Assembly (NCBI GenBank): GCA_945892985.1
Contig: CAMDDU010000057.1
Span: 1-24,114 of the forward strand
Length of the DNA stretch: 24,114 bases
Reading direction: 5' to 3'
From: CAITSH01 sp945892985
GTDB taxonomy: Bacteria > Pseudomonadota > Gammaproteobacteria > Burkholderiales > SG8-39
Part shown: one piece after another, positions 15,197 through 23,212 of the stretch
Numbering within the stretch: the stretch's first letter is position 1
Layout of the letters: each line of letters opens with the position of its first letter
Program-made: the position numbers and the translations under genes
The notes under the pieces: model-generated
The model's database searches: none
The model's input: the letters and a program-made list of their open reading frames with translations, nothing else
Told to the model about the DNA's origin: nothing

Positions 15197-16642
15197 ATGA
15201 TCGATCTTGCGATTACCGGGCTCTCCGCCGTCGAACTGTCGCGCCGCGTGCGCGCGCGCGAATTGTCCGCGGTCGAGGTGCTGAACGCGCATCTTGCCGC
15301 GATAGAACGCCACAATCCGGCGCTCAATGCCATTTGCACCCTGGCGGTGGCGCAGGCGTTGGCGGCGGCGCAAGACACCGATGCGCGCATCGGCCGCGGG
15401 GAGGCCGCCGGTGCGCTCGCCGGCGTGCCGGTGGGCATCAAGGACGTGACGCCGACGGCGGGCATTCGCACAACCTACGGCTCGACGCTGTTTGCCGACA
15501 ACGTGCCAACCGAGGATGCCGAGTCGGTGACACGTCTCAAGGCTGCGGGCGCCATTGTCATCGGCAAGACCAACACCCCGGAATTTGCCACCGGCGGCAA
15601 CACCTTCAACGCGGTGTTCGGCGCGACGCGCAACCCCTGGGATACGCGCCTGTCGGCAAGCGGCTCCACCGGCGGCGGTGCGGCGGCGCTAGCGGCGCGC
15701 ATGATCGCGCTGGCAGAGGGCACCGACCACGGCGGCTCGATGCGCACGCCGGCGGCGTTTTGCGGCGTAGTGGGACTGCGCACCACGCCCGGCCTGATCC
15801 CGAAGAATCCGGGCGAGCTGCCCTGGCACGACCAGAGCGTGGCCGGGCCGATGGCGCGTGAAGCCCTCGATTGCGCGCTGATGCTCGACGCCATGACCGG
15901 CTTGTCTCGGCGCTCGCCGCTGTCCTGTGTCGCGCCGTGGGCGAGCGCTTACGCGCTGGTATCGGCAGCGAGCGACCTCGCCGGCCTGCGTGTCGCCTAT
16001 GCGCCGGAGCTCGGCCGTGTCGGCATGGACAGTGAAGTCGAGGCGCTGTGCCGCAAGGCGGCGCGCGATCTTGCCGCCCGCGGTGCGACGGTCGATGAGA
16101 TCGAGGTCGATTTTTCCGATGCGCGCGACGCCTTCATGGTGTTGCGCGGCGAAACCATGGTCGGCAACCACCTCGAACGCCTCGGCCGGCTGGATGAGAT
16201 CGGCATCAATACCGCCAATAACATCCGCGCCGGTTTGCAGGTGACGGTGACGGACATCGCGGCAGCCGAAAAAAAACGCGCTGAGGTCTGGCTGCGTTTC
16301 GCCGCGCTGTTCGAGCGCTACGATGTGCTGCTGACACCGACTGCAACCGTGCCGCCCTTTCCGGTGGAACAAAACTATCCCGAGTCCATCAACGGCCGAA
16401 AGCTTGACAACTACATCGACTGGGCATCGCAGACTTTCCTGATTTCGCTGCCGGCGCTGCCGGCGGCGAGTGTGCCGGCCGGCCTCACGGCGGGCGGCCT
16501 GCCGGTCGGCCTGCAGATTGTCGGGCCGCGCTTTGCCGAACCGGTCATCCTTACGGTGGCAAAAATGGTGCAGCAGGCGCATCCTGTGGGCTTGCCTGGG
16601 CTTGTCGCCGCGGCGACAGGCCGAGCGCAGGGCCGCAGGTAA
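15197..16642 (+). CDS. Amidase signature family hydrolase
   Basis: The 481-residue protein belongs to the amidase signature family, which hydrolyses amide bonds with a Ser-cisSer-Lys triad. The lysine is in PVGIKDV (about residue 80), the cis-serine in the SASGSTGGGAAALAA loop, and the nucleophilic serine in GTDHGGSMRTPAAFCG. The usual GGSSGG loop is GSTGGG here, but the cis-serine position is kept, so activity is expected. The C-terminal part has the LLTPTATVPPFP block. Substrate specificity cannot be told; the GatB/GatC partners of a tRNA amidotransferase are absent, so it is not likely to be GatA. No Shine-Dalgarno precedes the ATG. It is the last chromosomal gene before the integrated element. 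Confidence 0.92.
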   Translation: MIDLAITGLSAVELSRRVRARELSAVEVLNAHLAAIERHNPALNAICTLAVAQALAAAQDTDARIGRGEAAGALAGVPVGIKDVTPTAGIRTTYGSTLFADNVPTEDAESVTRLKAAGAIVIGKTNTPEFATGGNTFNAVFGATRNPWDTRLSASGSTGGGAAALAARMIALAEGTDHGGSMRTPAAFCGVVGLRTTPGLIPKNPGELPWHDQSVAGPMAREALDCALMLDAMTGLSRRSPLSCVAPWASAYALVSAASDLAGLRVAYAPELGRVGMDSEVEALCRKAARDLAARGATVDEIEVDFSDARDAFMVLRGETMVGNHLERLGRLDEIGINTANNIRAGLQVTVTDIAAAEKKRAEVWLRFAALFERYDVLLTPTATVPPFPVEQNYPESINGRKLDNYIDWASQTFLISLPALPAASVPAGLTAGGLPVGLQIVGPRFAEPVILTVAKMVQQAHPVGLPGLVAAATGRAQGRR

Positions 16643-16740
16643 AAGTGTATGGGAAATTCAAACCACCTTTTTCTCCATGCACTGACTGTACCAGCCTGAA
16701 AAGTTACACTGACCCTATTTATTGGGCTTGGATAAGGATG

Positions 16741-16789
16741 TGGTGGCCAGGGACGGAATTGAACCGCCGACACGCGGATTTTCAATCCG
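16741..16789 (-). other. 3' fragment of tRNA-Phe(GAA): integration site core (att)
   Basis: On the minus strand these 49 bases are the 3' part of a tRNA. They contain most of the anticodon arm with loop TTGAAAA (anticodon GAA), variable bases GTGTC, a T arm GGCGG-TTCAATT-CCGTC, the acceptor 3' strand CCTGGCC, discriminator A and CCA. The D arm and 5' acceptor strand are absent: upstream of CGGATT the sequence no longer matches a tRNA and becomes AT-rich. A CCA-ended tRNA tail next to an integrase start (156 bp away) is the classical mark of an element integrated into a tRNA gene. The element lies to the right, and the restored full tRNA-Phe should be at its far end, outside this window. Confidence 0.88.
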
Positions 16790-16907
16790 AATAAAACTGT
16801 ATTCCGGGGTGTTGATTGGCGCTCCTAAACCACTATTCAATACACAACTTCATAGGGAAAACTACTCTAACAGCTTATATTTTCTATTCCGCTCTGTTCC
16901 TCCATGT

Positions 16908-16938
16908 TGCTATAATTTGCCTACATGATGCCTACATG
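16908..16938 (+). promoter_or_regulatory. Integrase promoter with direct-repeat operator
   Basis: TGCTATAAT (16908-16916) is a perfect extended -10. The -35 is weak (TTCCGC at 16887 with an 18-bp spacer). Two perfect copies of GCCTACATG, 11 bp apart (16919-16927 and 16930-16938), cover the expected transcription start. They are well placed for a repressor (Xis-like or Int itself) or for Int arm binding. The integrase ATG follows eight bases later. Confidence 0.55.
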
Positions 16939-16946
16939 GAAATTTA

Positions 16947-18320
16947 ATGAACACCAAAGAAAACTTCACATCGGCGCGGATCGCTGGGTTTAAGTGCGTT
17001 CGCGATAAGGGACAAACCTTTTTCCGAGACGGCAAAACACCGGGACTGGGGCTGCGCGTAACAGCCAACGGAGCTAAGTCATACGTCTTCGAATCCCGTC
17101 TCCACGGGAAAATGCTGCGCATAACTATTGGCGATGTACGCACATGGTCCATAAGCAAGGCACAAGCCGAGGCAACCAACCTCAAAGCCCTAACCGATCA
17201 AGGGATCGACCCACGCCAGGTCCAGATCGAACGGGCCACAGCTTCGGCGAACAAACGACGAGAGTCAAAACGCCGAGTTGTTACAGTGTCAGACGCTTGG
17301 AGTGCCTACACCGAAGCTCGCCGCCCGAAATGGAGCGCTCGCTCTATATCGGATCACCAAAACCTCGCTCGTCTCGGCGGCGCTAAGGTTAAAAACAGGG
17401 CACGGTTGTCGACGCCGGGCGCTCTCGCCGCCCTAATGCCGCTGAAACTATCCGAAATCGATTCGGAACAGGTACGAGTCTGGTTACGCGAACAAGCTGT
17501 GAGTCGCCCGACACAAGCCGCGCTTGCTTTCCGCTTATTGCGTGCGTTCCTGAATTGGTGCTCTGACACGCCTGAATATAAGGGTATTGCCAGAACCGAC
17601 GCATGCCAAACCCGTATAGCAAAAGCCACCCTACCAAAGAAAAAAGCCAAGACCGACTGCCTCCAGAAAGAGCAACTTTCCGCATGGTTTGCCGGTGTAC
17701 GTGCGATAAATAACCCGGTAATTTCAGCTTATTTGCAAACTTTGTTACTTATCGGCTCCCGCAGGGAGGAACTGGCAGGCCTCAAATGGGGGGACGTGGA
17801 CACGCGGTGGAACGCCATCACCATCCGAGACAAGGTCGAAGGTGAACGAACCATTCCCTTAACTCCTTATGTCGCAGAACTATTAGCCCAATTAAAACAC
17901 CGCAATAACACTCCCCCGCCGATCCACCGCATCCTAAGTGGGAAAAGAATCAAGAACGACTTGGCGAACTGGAAACCTTCCCCTTGGGTTTTTTTTAGTC
18001 GCTCAGCCAAATCTGGACGACTTCAAGAGCCAAGTATCCAACATCGAAAAGTTTGCGCTGTCTCCGGCATTGCGGGGTTGACGCTCCACGGCCTGCGCCG
18101 ATCCTTCAGCACCTTGTCTGAGTGGGTGGAATGTCCTGTCGGGGTCGTCGCCCAGATCATGGGGCACAAGCCTAGTGCCACGGCTGAAAAGCATTACAAG
18201 GTGCGCCCGCTTGACCTGTTGCGCATGTGGCACTCGAAAATCGAGTCGTGGATGTTGGAGCAGGCTGGCATTGAGTTCAAGCAAGGGACTAAGGGTTTGC
18301 AGGCGGTAGCCGTAGCCTAA
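16947..18320 (+). CDS. int: Tyrosine site-specific integrase
   Basis: This 457-residue phage-type integrase catalyses recombination between the element and the tRNA-Phe att site. The N-terminal DUF4102-type arm-binding domain (GLGLRVTANGAKSYVFESRLHGK, then ITIGDV) is followed by a core-binding domain and the catalytic domain. The catalytic residues are R272 in GSRREEL, H381-x-x-R384 in HGLRRSF, H407 in MGHKPSA and the nucleophile Y417 in EKHYK, so it is intact. The integrase reads away from the att fragment into the element. ATG at 16947 has GGAAAT upstream. Confidence 0.95.
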   Translation: MNTKENFTSARIAGFKCVRDKGQTFFRDGKTPGLGLRVTANGAKSYVFESRLHGKMLRITIGDVRTWSISKAQAEATNLKALTDQGIDPRQVQIERATASANKRRESKRRVVTVSDAWSAYTEARRPKWSARSISDHQNLARLGGAKVKNRARLSTPGALAALMPLKLSEIDSEQVRVWLREQAVSRPTQAALAFRLLRAFLNWCSDTPEYKGIARTDACQTRIAKATLPKKKAKTDCLQKEQLSAWFAGVRAINNPVISAYLQTLLLIGSRREELAGLKWGDVDTRWNAITIRDKVEGERTIPLTPYVAELLAQLKHRNNTPPPIHRILSGKRIKNDLANWKPSPWVFFSRSAKSGRLQEPSIQHRKVCAVSGIAGLTLHGLRRSFSTLSEWVECPVGVVAQIMGHKPSATAEKHYKVRPLDLLRMWHSKIESWMLEQAGIEFKQGTKGLQAVAVA

Positions 18321-18419
18321 AAAAAAGCGCTGGACTAGGCCGACGGGCCGAAGAGCGGGGGACCTTCACCCGCCTGTCTGGCGCCCTAGTTGAAGGGTTG
18401 CATTGAAGGTGGTGAAATC

Positions 18420-19118
18420 ATGAGCCAACTCCCCAAACCGATACCGAAGTTAGGGCTTTACCCGTATTCCTATGCGGTTGAGAACATCGCTGAACAAATG
18501 GAGTTCAGCGGTGGGCCGAAAACAAGCCTGCTACTTGAGATGGCCAGGGCGATTCGGACGGGGGAGCTGCAAGTCCGGAGTTCGGAAACGGGAGCGCCAT
18601 TTGCTGTGACTCCAAATATGGACAATCCATTTCCATATGTGACGACTGACGACGTTAACAGATGGCTCGAAGTGCAGGGCTTTACCTACAGATGGACGCA
18701 CCAGGCTGATCAAAGAGACCTCCAACGTGAACTGCCTCCGGAATCGCATAGAGAGCAGGCGAATCGCGAAATTGACGATTCAATCCAGGGCAACGCCGGT
18801 GCTAAAGATCCACAAATTGATGCCGCGCAATCAAACTCGACCGGCCTGACAAAAGCCGCCATCATTGCAATAGATTGGCCTGGGAGGACCAATCTCGGAA
18901 CCCTTCTGTCAGACGTTCCAAGTTGGCTTGAATCGGCAAGAGTGATGCGCGGCAGGCGGGGCCGCAATGGGTCCGCACTGTGGAATCCTGCCCAGATTGC
19001 CATTTGCCTACTGACCGAAAAAAATGTGCCGAAGGGGGCATTGGGGCACCATCTTAAGACATATTTTCCGGACTACCTATCTGCATGGGCGGACGGAATT
19101 GAAATCGGAGGTCTTTAA
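18420..19118 (+). CDS. Hypothetical protein of the integrative element
   Basis: The 232-residue protein is soluble, with no signal peptide or membrane helix. I do not recognise its family. The N-terminal half (about 1-90) includes PYVTTDDVNRWLEVQGFTYRW, a stretch typical of mobile-element proteins that follow an integrase. The middle (about 95-140) is polar and probably disordered. The C-terminal part (about 141-232) holds RGRNGSALWNPAQIAICLL and LGHHLKTYFPDYLSAW, which could be a small helical DNA-binding domain. ATG at 18420 follows AAGGTGGTG; the frame is open ten codons further upstream. It lies 99 bp after the integrase. Confidence 0.7.
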   Translation: MSQLPKPIPKLGLYPYSYAVENIAEQMEFSGGPKTSLLLEMARAIRTGELQVRSSETGAPFAVTPNMDNPFPYVTTDDVNRWLEVQGFTYRWTHQADQRDLQRELPPESHREQANREIDDSIQGNAGAKDPQIDAAQSNSTGLTKAAIIAIDWPGRTNLGTLLSDVPSWLESARVMRGRRGRNGSALWNPAQIAICLLTEKNVPKGALGHHLKTYFPDYLSAWADGIEIGGL

Positions 19119-19182
19119 TTCCGGCATGGAATACCGTCACTAATACCGGCAAAACTCTGGAAGCCCGCGCCAGTTCTCGATT

Positions 19183-19223
19183 TTAAATACGGCACGCCTT
19201 TTTTGTGGGATGCCGTTATTTAA
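19183..19223. promoter_or_regulatory. Long inverted repeat upstream of the Xis-like gene
   Basis: TTAAATACGGCA (19183-19194) and TGCCGTTATTTAA (19211-19223) pair over 12 bp with a single bulged base, with a 16-base loop that contains six T. It lies between the hypothetical gene and the three-gene Xis operon. It may end transcription from the left or serve as an operator for the operon. Just before it are two direct AATACCG copies (19130-19136 and 19142-19148). Confidence 0.45.
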
Positions 19224-19290
19224 GTTACCTCCATCAACGCGCCGACACAGGCAACCCCGCCTTGGCGCATTTCTCCCGATGGAGGAAATG

Positions 19291-19506
19291 ATGGTTCCAG
19301 AAGACTTCCCCGAGCTAGCAGCAGCCGCAAAGGGGCGCGATACCTTGCCAACCAACGAGGCCGCGCCCTCAATTAACCGCCGCCCCCAAACCCTGCGAAA
19401 GTGGGCATGCCTTGAGAACGGCCCCATCCGTCCGGTTCGCATAAACGGCCGACTCGCATGGCTAGTATCTGACTTGAAAAACCTGCTTTCAGGGGGTGCA
19501 AAATGA
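19291..19506 (+). CDS. AlpA/excisionase-like DNA-binding protein
   Basis: This 71-residue protein is probably a winged-helix MerR/AlpA-type regulator or excisionase. It contains LPTNEAAPSINRRPQTLRKW, the helix-turn-helix in which target-binding lysine and arginine residues follow a short turn, then GPIRPVRINGRLAWLVSDLKNLL, the wing and last helix. Proteins of this type direct excision or repress the integrase. I chose ATG at 19291 because GGAGG is five bases upstream; ATG codons at 19279 and 19288 or a longer frame from 19210 are possible. Its stop overlaps the next gene start (ATGA), so the two are coupled. Confidence 0.8.
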   Translation: MVPEDFPELAAAAKGRDTLPTNEAAPSINRRPQTLRKWACLENGPIRPVRINGRLAWLVSDLKNLLSGGAK

Positions 19507-20051
19507 GCCCCCGCGTCTACCTCGCAGGGAAGATCGACAAGAACGATTGGCGGCATCGCCTAGTTCCTGGCCTCCGCGACCACCTCATCGACGATGGCCC
19601 CCTGCGCACCGAGAGTTTCATCTACATGGGGCCATTCTTTATCTCGTGCGACCACGGGTGCTTCCACGGACCGAACAAACACGGCGTACGTGGGGGGTGC
19701 TCAGAGGGTGCCCTTACCGAACTGCAAATTATCGAGCGAAGCTATGCCGCAATTCGTAGTGCTGATCTTATTTTCGCCTACATCACGGCGCAGGACTGCC
19801 TTGGCACGGTGAACGAGCTCACATACGCCATGACCATCGGGAAACCGGTAGTGATGGCATTTGCACGGGGCGTTAGCAGCCGGGAATTTTGGTTCACAGC
19901 AAGGACGGCAACAGCTGTGCACATAAACATTACAGACAGAACCCTACCCAGTCTGCTTCAAAAAGAGCTCGCCAAAACACAAACGACCCGAAAGCTTGGC
20001 GGCGTAGGGTCGTTTGGAACACACAACTTCAACTGGACTGCACATGAATAA
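19503..20051 (+). CDS. Nucleoside 2-deoxyribosyltransferase-like protein
   Basis: The 182-residue protein opens with VYLAGKIDKNDW and has SADLIFAYI, then CLGTVNELTYAMTIGKPVVMAF. This is the fold pattern of the nucleoside deoxyribosyltransferase family and its DUF4406-like relatives: a first strand with substrate-binding Tyr/Gly, an Asp in the AD.I.AYI strand, and the catalytic-type glutamate in G(T)xxE(L)xYA. These enzymes swap or hydrolyse the base of deoxynucleosides. The long insert with CDHGCFHGPNKHGVRGGCSEGA (three cysteines, three histidines) between the first strand and this core is unusual and could bind metal. It overlaps the Xis gene by four bases and the primase gene by eight, so all three are one operon. 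The role may be nucleotide salvage for replication, modified-base chemistry, or defence; not decided. Confidence 0.75.
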   Translation: MSPRVYLAGKIDKNDWRHRLVPGLRDHLIDDGPLRTESFIYMGPFFISCDHGCFHGPNKHGVRGGCSEGALTELQIIERSYAAIRSADLIFAYITAQDCLGTVNELTYAMTIGKPVVMAFARGVSSREFWFTARTATAVHINITDRTLPSLLQKELAKTQTTRKLGGVGSFGTHNFNWTAHE

Positions 20052-22407
20052 TACCAAGCTCGACTCTGCTTTGCACTGCGCCAGTATCAACTGGGCGGTT
20101 TTCCCCCTGCATTACATCACGCATGCCGGTGTATGTTCCTGCGGCGGGGTCTCTGTCAACCCTAAATGCAAACCGGGTAAGCATCCCTATGCAAGGTTGG
20201 CCCCGAACGGTCTGAAAAATGCCACCACGCATAAGGCCATTGTAGAGGAATGGTTCACTGGCCAAGAATACAATATCGGTGTGGCTACCGGGATCACAAG
20301 CGGATTTTGGGTACTGGATATTGATGGTACCGAGGGGGCAGCATCGTTGGTCGCACTTGAAACGGAGCACGGCGCACTTCCCGAGACACTGCGTGTAAAG
20401 ACTGGCGGTGGTGGGCGGCATTACTACTTCCGCATGCCCGATGGCATCGATGTCAGAAACTCGGAAAAGCAGGTAGGAGCTTGCATTGATGTTCGTGGTA
20501 CTGGTGGCTACGTTGTCCTACCAGGAAGCAATCACGCGTCGGGTAAGGCGTACGAGTGGGATAGCTGCGAACAACCGGGGCTAGCCCAAATTGCCATTGC
20601 GCCACCATGGCTTTTAACCCGCGCACTAACTAAAGCGACCAGCGCACCCATATCCGCCACACCCAAAAGAACGCCAATATTCCAGAATTTACTGTCGCCT
20701 GATTTTTTCTGGCCCAAAAAAATACAGGATGGCGAAGGCCGTGAAAGTTTCATAATCCGCGCCGCTGGGCACCTACGTAAGAAGGGGAACACCCAAAGCA
20801 CAATTGAGCGCGTTCTACTTGACTACAACACCGTACACATTGATCCCGCGCTCGACGAAGGGGTCGTCCTTGACCGTTGCCGTCGGTTCGAAAGTCAAGA
20901 AATTATGGCGGCCGAACCTGAAGATTTCGAAGACCATTCATGGCCCGAACCGAGAGCAGTGACGGCTACATTGCCACCGGTGCCGCCCTTTGATGACCTT
21001 TTACTACCCCCAGCATTCCGTTCCCGGGTACGGGATATCGCAGATCGCATGCAGTGCCCTATCGAATTCCCCGCCGTTGGAATTATGGTTGCTGCGGGAT
21101 CGGTGATTGGCAATCGGATTGGTGTGCAGCCAAAACAAAAGGACACCGGATGGATAGAACTCCCCAACCTGTGGGGCGCAATTGTAGGTAGACCCGGGGT
21201 CATGAAGAGTCCAGCACTCAACGAAATTATGGCACCTGTACGAGCACTGGAAGTTAAGGCTCTCCAAAACTTCAGCGTAATCCGGGCACAGTATGAAATT
21301 GACAAGGTCGTCTACGAGCTAGCGAAAAAGAGCATAGAGTCACAAATAAAGAAGGGAGCGGTAATTCAACCTGGACAGATGCCCGTTCCACCCGAGGAGC
21401 CGCGACCGCTTCGCCACTTGCTCAACGATTCGACCTACCAAAAACTGGGGGATGTGCTGTGCGGCAATCCGCACGGGGTGATGGTGTTTCAGGATGAACT
21501 AAGCGGGCTGTTGATGCGGCTTGACACCGAAGGACAAGAGTCAGCACGGGCTTTCTATCTTCAAGCGTGGGACGGGAAACAGTCCTATACATTTGACCGC
21601 ATCGGTCGCGGAACAGTGTCTATTCCTCGGCTTTGTTTTTCAATGTTAGGTGGCCTGCAACCCTCAAAGCTGCGGGAATACCTGCGCTCCGCCGTTTTTG
21701 GAGGGCGTGGGGACGACGGTCTGGCACAGCGCCTACAGCTGCTGGTGTACCCCGATATAGACCCAACCTGGCACCGGGTGGATCGCCAGCCTGATCTTGC
21801 CGCCTTGCAAGCTGTGGACGTGGTATTTGATGCGCTTGCGAAACTGAACCCTGCAGCGCTTGGTGCACGCATGCCCATTGGCGATGGTATTCCGACTCTC
21901 TGCTTTGACGATACTGCGCAGGATATATTCAACAATTGGTGGGCAGGACTGGAAAACACCTTACGTAAAGGAAATCGCCACCCTGCGCTAGAGTCTCATC
22001 TTTCAAAATACCGGAAGCTTGTACCCGCGCTGGCACTACTCGATCACCTCATTGAGGGACGGACGGGCAGGATCGCAGTTGACTCGCTTTCGCGTGCGAT
22101 TAACTGGGGGTGGTTCCTACGTGAACATGCCAAACGAGCCTATGCCGCGGTAACGGCGGCCGCAATGGACTCAGCCAAAGCCCTGGCGAATAAAGTGCAT
22201 CGCGGCGAACTTAAGAGGGGATTCACAGTACGGGACATCTATCGTAAGAACTGGTCAATGCTGAGCACCCCAAAAGAAGCCGCCGATGCGGTGGAAGTCT
22301 TGATTGACGCGGGTTGGTTACGCCCCTATACAGAGAAGCAACCGGGCATGGACGGTCGTCCCACAGTGCGCTTTTGCATCAACCCACGCTTGCGTATGGC
22401 CGCGTAA
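20044..22407 (+). CDS. PrimPol-DUF3987 primase-helicase (replication protein)
   Basis: This 787-residue protein probably initiates replication of the element. Residues about 5-205 are a bifunctional primase-polymerase (PrimPol) domain: a Cys-rich start (CSCGG..NPKCKPGKHP), catalytic D92 and D94 in LDIDG, and H126 in GRHYYF. From about 345 comes a DUF3987 helicase-like ATPase: IVGRPGVMKS (residues about 380-389) is a Walker A-like loop, and VMVFQDELSG (about 479-488, D484-E485) a Walker B. The C-terminal 100 residues look like a winged helix. ATG at 20044 lies within the preceding stop codon region (overlap eight bases), giving MNNTKLDSAL; the frame is open ten codons earlier. This arrangement is typical of satellites and plasmid-like islands. 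Confidence 0.9.
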   Translation: MNNTKLDSALHCASINWAVFPLHYITHAGVCSCGGVSVNPKCKPGKHPYARLAPNGLKNATTHKAIVEEWFTGQEYNIGVATGITSGFWVLDIDGTEGAASLVALETEHGALPETLRVKTGGGGRHYYFRMPDGIDVRNSEKQVGACIDVRGTGGYVVLPGSNHASGKAYEWDSCEQPGLAQIAIAPPWLLTRALTKATSAPISATPKRTPIFQNLLSPDFFWPKKIQDGEGRESFIIRAAGHLRKKGNTQSTIERVLLDYNTVHIDPALDEGVVLDRCRRFESQEIMAAEPEDFEDHSWPEPRAVTATLPPVPPFDDLLLPPAFRSRVRDIADRMQCPIEFPAVGIMVAAGSVIGNRIGVQPKQKDTGWIELPNLWGAIVGRPGVMKSPALNEIMAPVRALEVKALQNFSVIRAQYEIDKVVYELAKKSIESQIKKGAVIQPGQMPVPPEEPRPLRHLLNDSTYQKLGDVLCGNPHGVMVFQDELSGLLMRLDTEGQESARAFYLQAWDGKQSYTFDRIGRGTVSIPRLCFSMLGGLQPSKLREYLRSAVFGGRGDDGLAQRLQLLVYPDIDPTWHRVDRQPDLAALQAVDVVFDALAKLNPAALGARMPIGDGIPTLCFDDTAQDIFNNWWAGLENTLRKGNRHPALESHLSKYRKLVPALALLDHLIEGRTGRIAVDSLSRAINWGWFLREHAKRAYAAVTAAAMDSAKALANKVHRGELKRGFTVRDIYRKNWSMLSTPKEAADAVEVLIDAGWLRPYTEKQPGMDGRPTVRFCINPRLRMAA

Positions 22408-22572
22408 TGTCAGTTTTGTCACTGGGGGGGGGGCACCTTGCCACGCGCATCGGTAAGTTAATCACCATATAAACGTTTTATTTGAGGTTTTGTCATCTTC
22501 TGTCAGTTCACTCATAGGCACACGCCGCTTGGAAAGCGGTAGCCTCCCCCTAAGTGCCATAACTGACAAAAC
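22408..22572. promoter_or_regulatory. Iteron-like repeats, hairpin and G10 tract: candidate replication origin
   Basis: Directly after the primase gene, GTTTTGTCA occurs at 22413-22421 and 22487-22495 and inverted at 22564-22572. TGTCAGTT occurs at 22408-22415 and 22501-22508 and inverted at 22561-22568. Between them lie ten consecutive G (22424-22433), an AT-rich stretch (about 22455-22484), and the hairpin CCGCTT-GGA-AAGCGG (22525-22539), with an outer GGCAC/GTGCC pair (22517-22521 and 22554-22558). Repeats plus AT-rich DNA plus a hairpin beside a primase-helicase are what an origin looks like. The function is inferred; no experimental origin of this type is known to me. Confidence 0.45.
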
Positions 22573-22611
22573 CCGAACAATCATCCATCCAATTGGCGCG
22601 GTCCTTGAGGT

Positions 22612-23055
22612 TTAAAGCTTTTTACGCTTACTCCCTTCCGGGAGGCCCTTATCCAGCTGCAGCGCATCCTCAACAACCCACCCCGTGGCCTCCTTCAGCG
22701 TCTTTATAGCCCAATACCCAGACGGTTTGCGCCCCGCAGACCTCGGTGCAGTGGTCATCTCCAGAACGTGCATGATGTCCTCCAACTGAGCCATCCGCAA
22801 AGACCCCTCTGACCGTTCCAGCCTGCGTGCGTTGGTCTCGTCGCCATGAACAAGATGCGCCGCGCCGATCCGGGCTTTACCTTCGGCTGTCTTTGGGCCG
22901 GTGGATTTTCCCCCGTGATGGCCGCATTTCTGAGTTCGACTAATTCTCAGGGCAGGCTTACGGCACTGCCCTCGGGTGTGCTTAGACATGGCGGTACAAC
23001 GCAGGCATGTGATCCGTCCACCGGCTGTGACGAGGTATTTCTCAGGGTTTTCCAT
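22612..23055 (-). CDS. HGG-motif zinc-binding-like protein of mobile elements
   Basis: The 147-residue protein has four cysteines and a histidine near the N-terminus (C17, C20, then C31 and C44, then H46-H47), followed by HGGKSTGPKTAEGKARIG. This Cys-rich start and HGGxSTGPxTxEGxxR block occurs in many phage and island proteins of unknown role. The C-terminus is a probable helix with basic end KRKKL. It could be a small nucleic-acid-binding protein. It faces the primase gene, with the repeat region between. The start ATG at 23055 has a weak ribosome binding site; a later ATG at the SKHTRGQC segment would lose C17 and C20. Confidence 0.75.
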   Translation of the reverse strand: MENPEKYLVTAGGRITCLRCTAMSKHTRGQCRKPALRISRTQKCGHHGGKSTGPKTAEGKARIGAAHLVHGDETNARRLERSEGSLRMAQLEDIMHVLEMTTAPRSAGRKPSGYWAIKTLKEATGWVVEDALQLDKGLPEGSKRKKL

Positions 23056-23132
23056 CTCACAAGTTTACGCCTTGTATTTCTACGGCAAGGCATTGCAGGC
23101 GCATCCAAAGCCAGCTAATCTGACGTGCGGGC

Positions 23133-23162
23133 TTCCTTCGACCAAAGTTCCTTCGACCAAAG
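23133..23162 (+). repeat. Perfect 15-bp tandem duplication
   Basis: TTCCTTCGACCAAAG occurs twice in a row (23133-23147, 23148-23162), between the HGG gene and the secreted protein gene. It may be a recent replication slip or a binding site for the promoter of the secreted protein. Confidence 0.8.
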
Positions 23163-23212
23163 AGGGAGGCAAAGTGCGGGTAGCAAGCGACTAACCTAGC
23201 GAAAGGAATCCC

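Noticed and set aside
15689..16582. 297-residue minus-strand frame
   Set aside because: Antisense shadow of the amidase gene.
16643..16740. Insertion sequence end (AAAGTTACACTGACCC) between amidase and tRNA fragment
   Set aside because: It resembles transposon ends loosely but no partner repeat or transposase is present.
22976..23194. 72-residue plus-strand frame over the HGG gene start and tandem duplication
   Set aside because: Overlaps the HGG gene antisense, no ribosome binding site, no similarity; the 15-bp duplication lies inside it.
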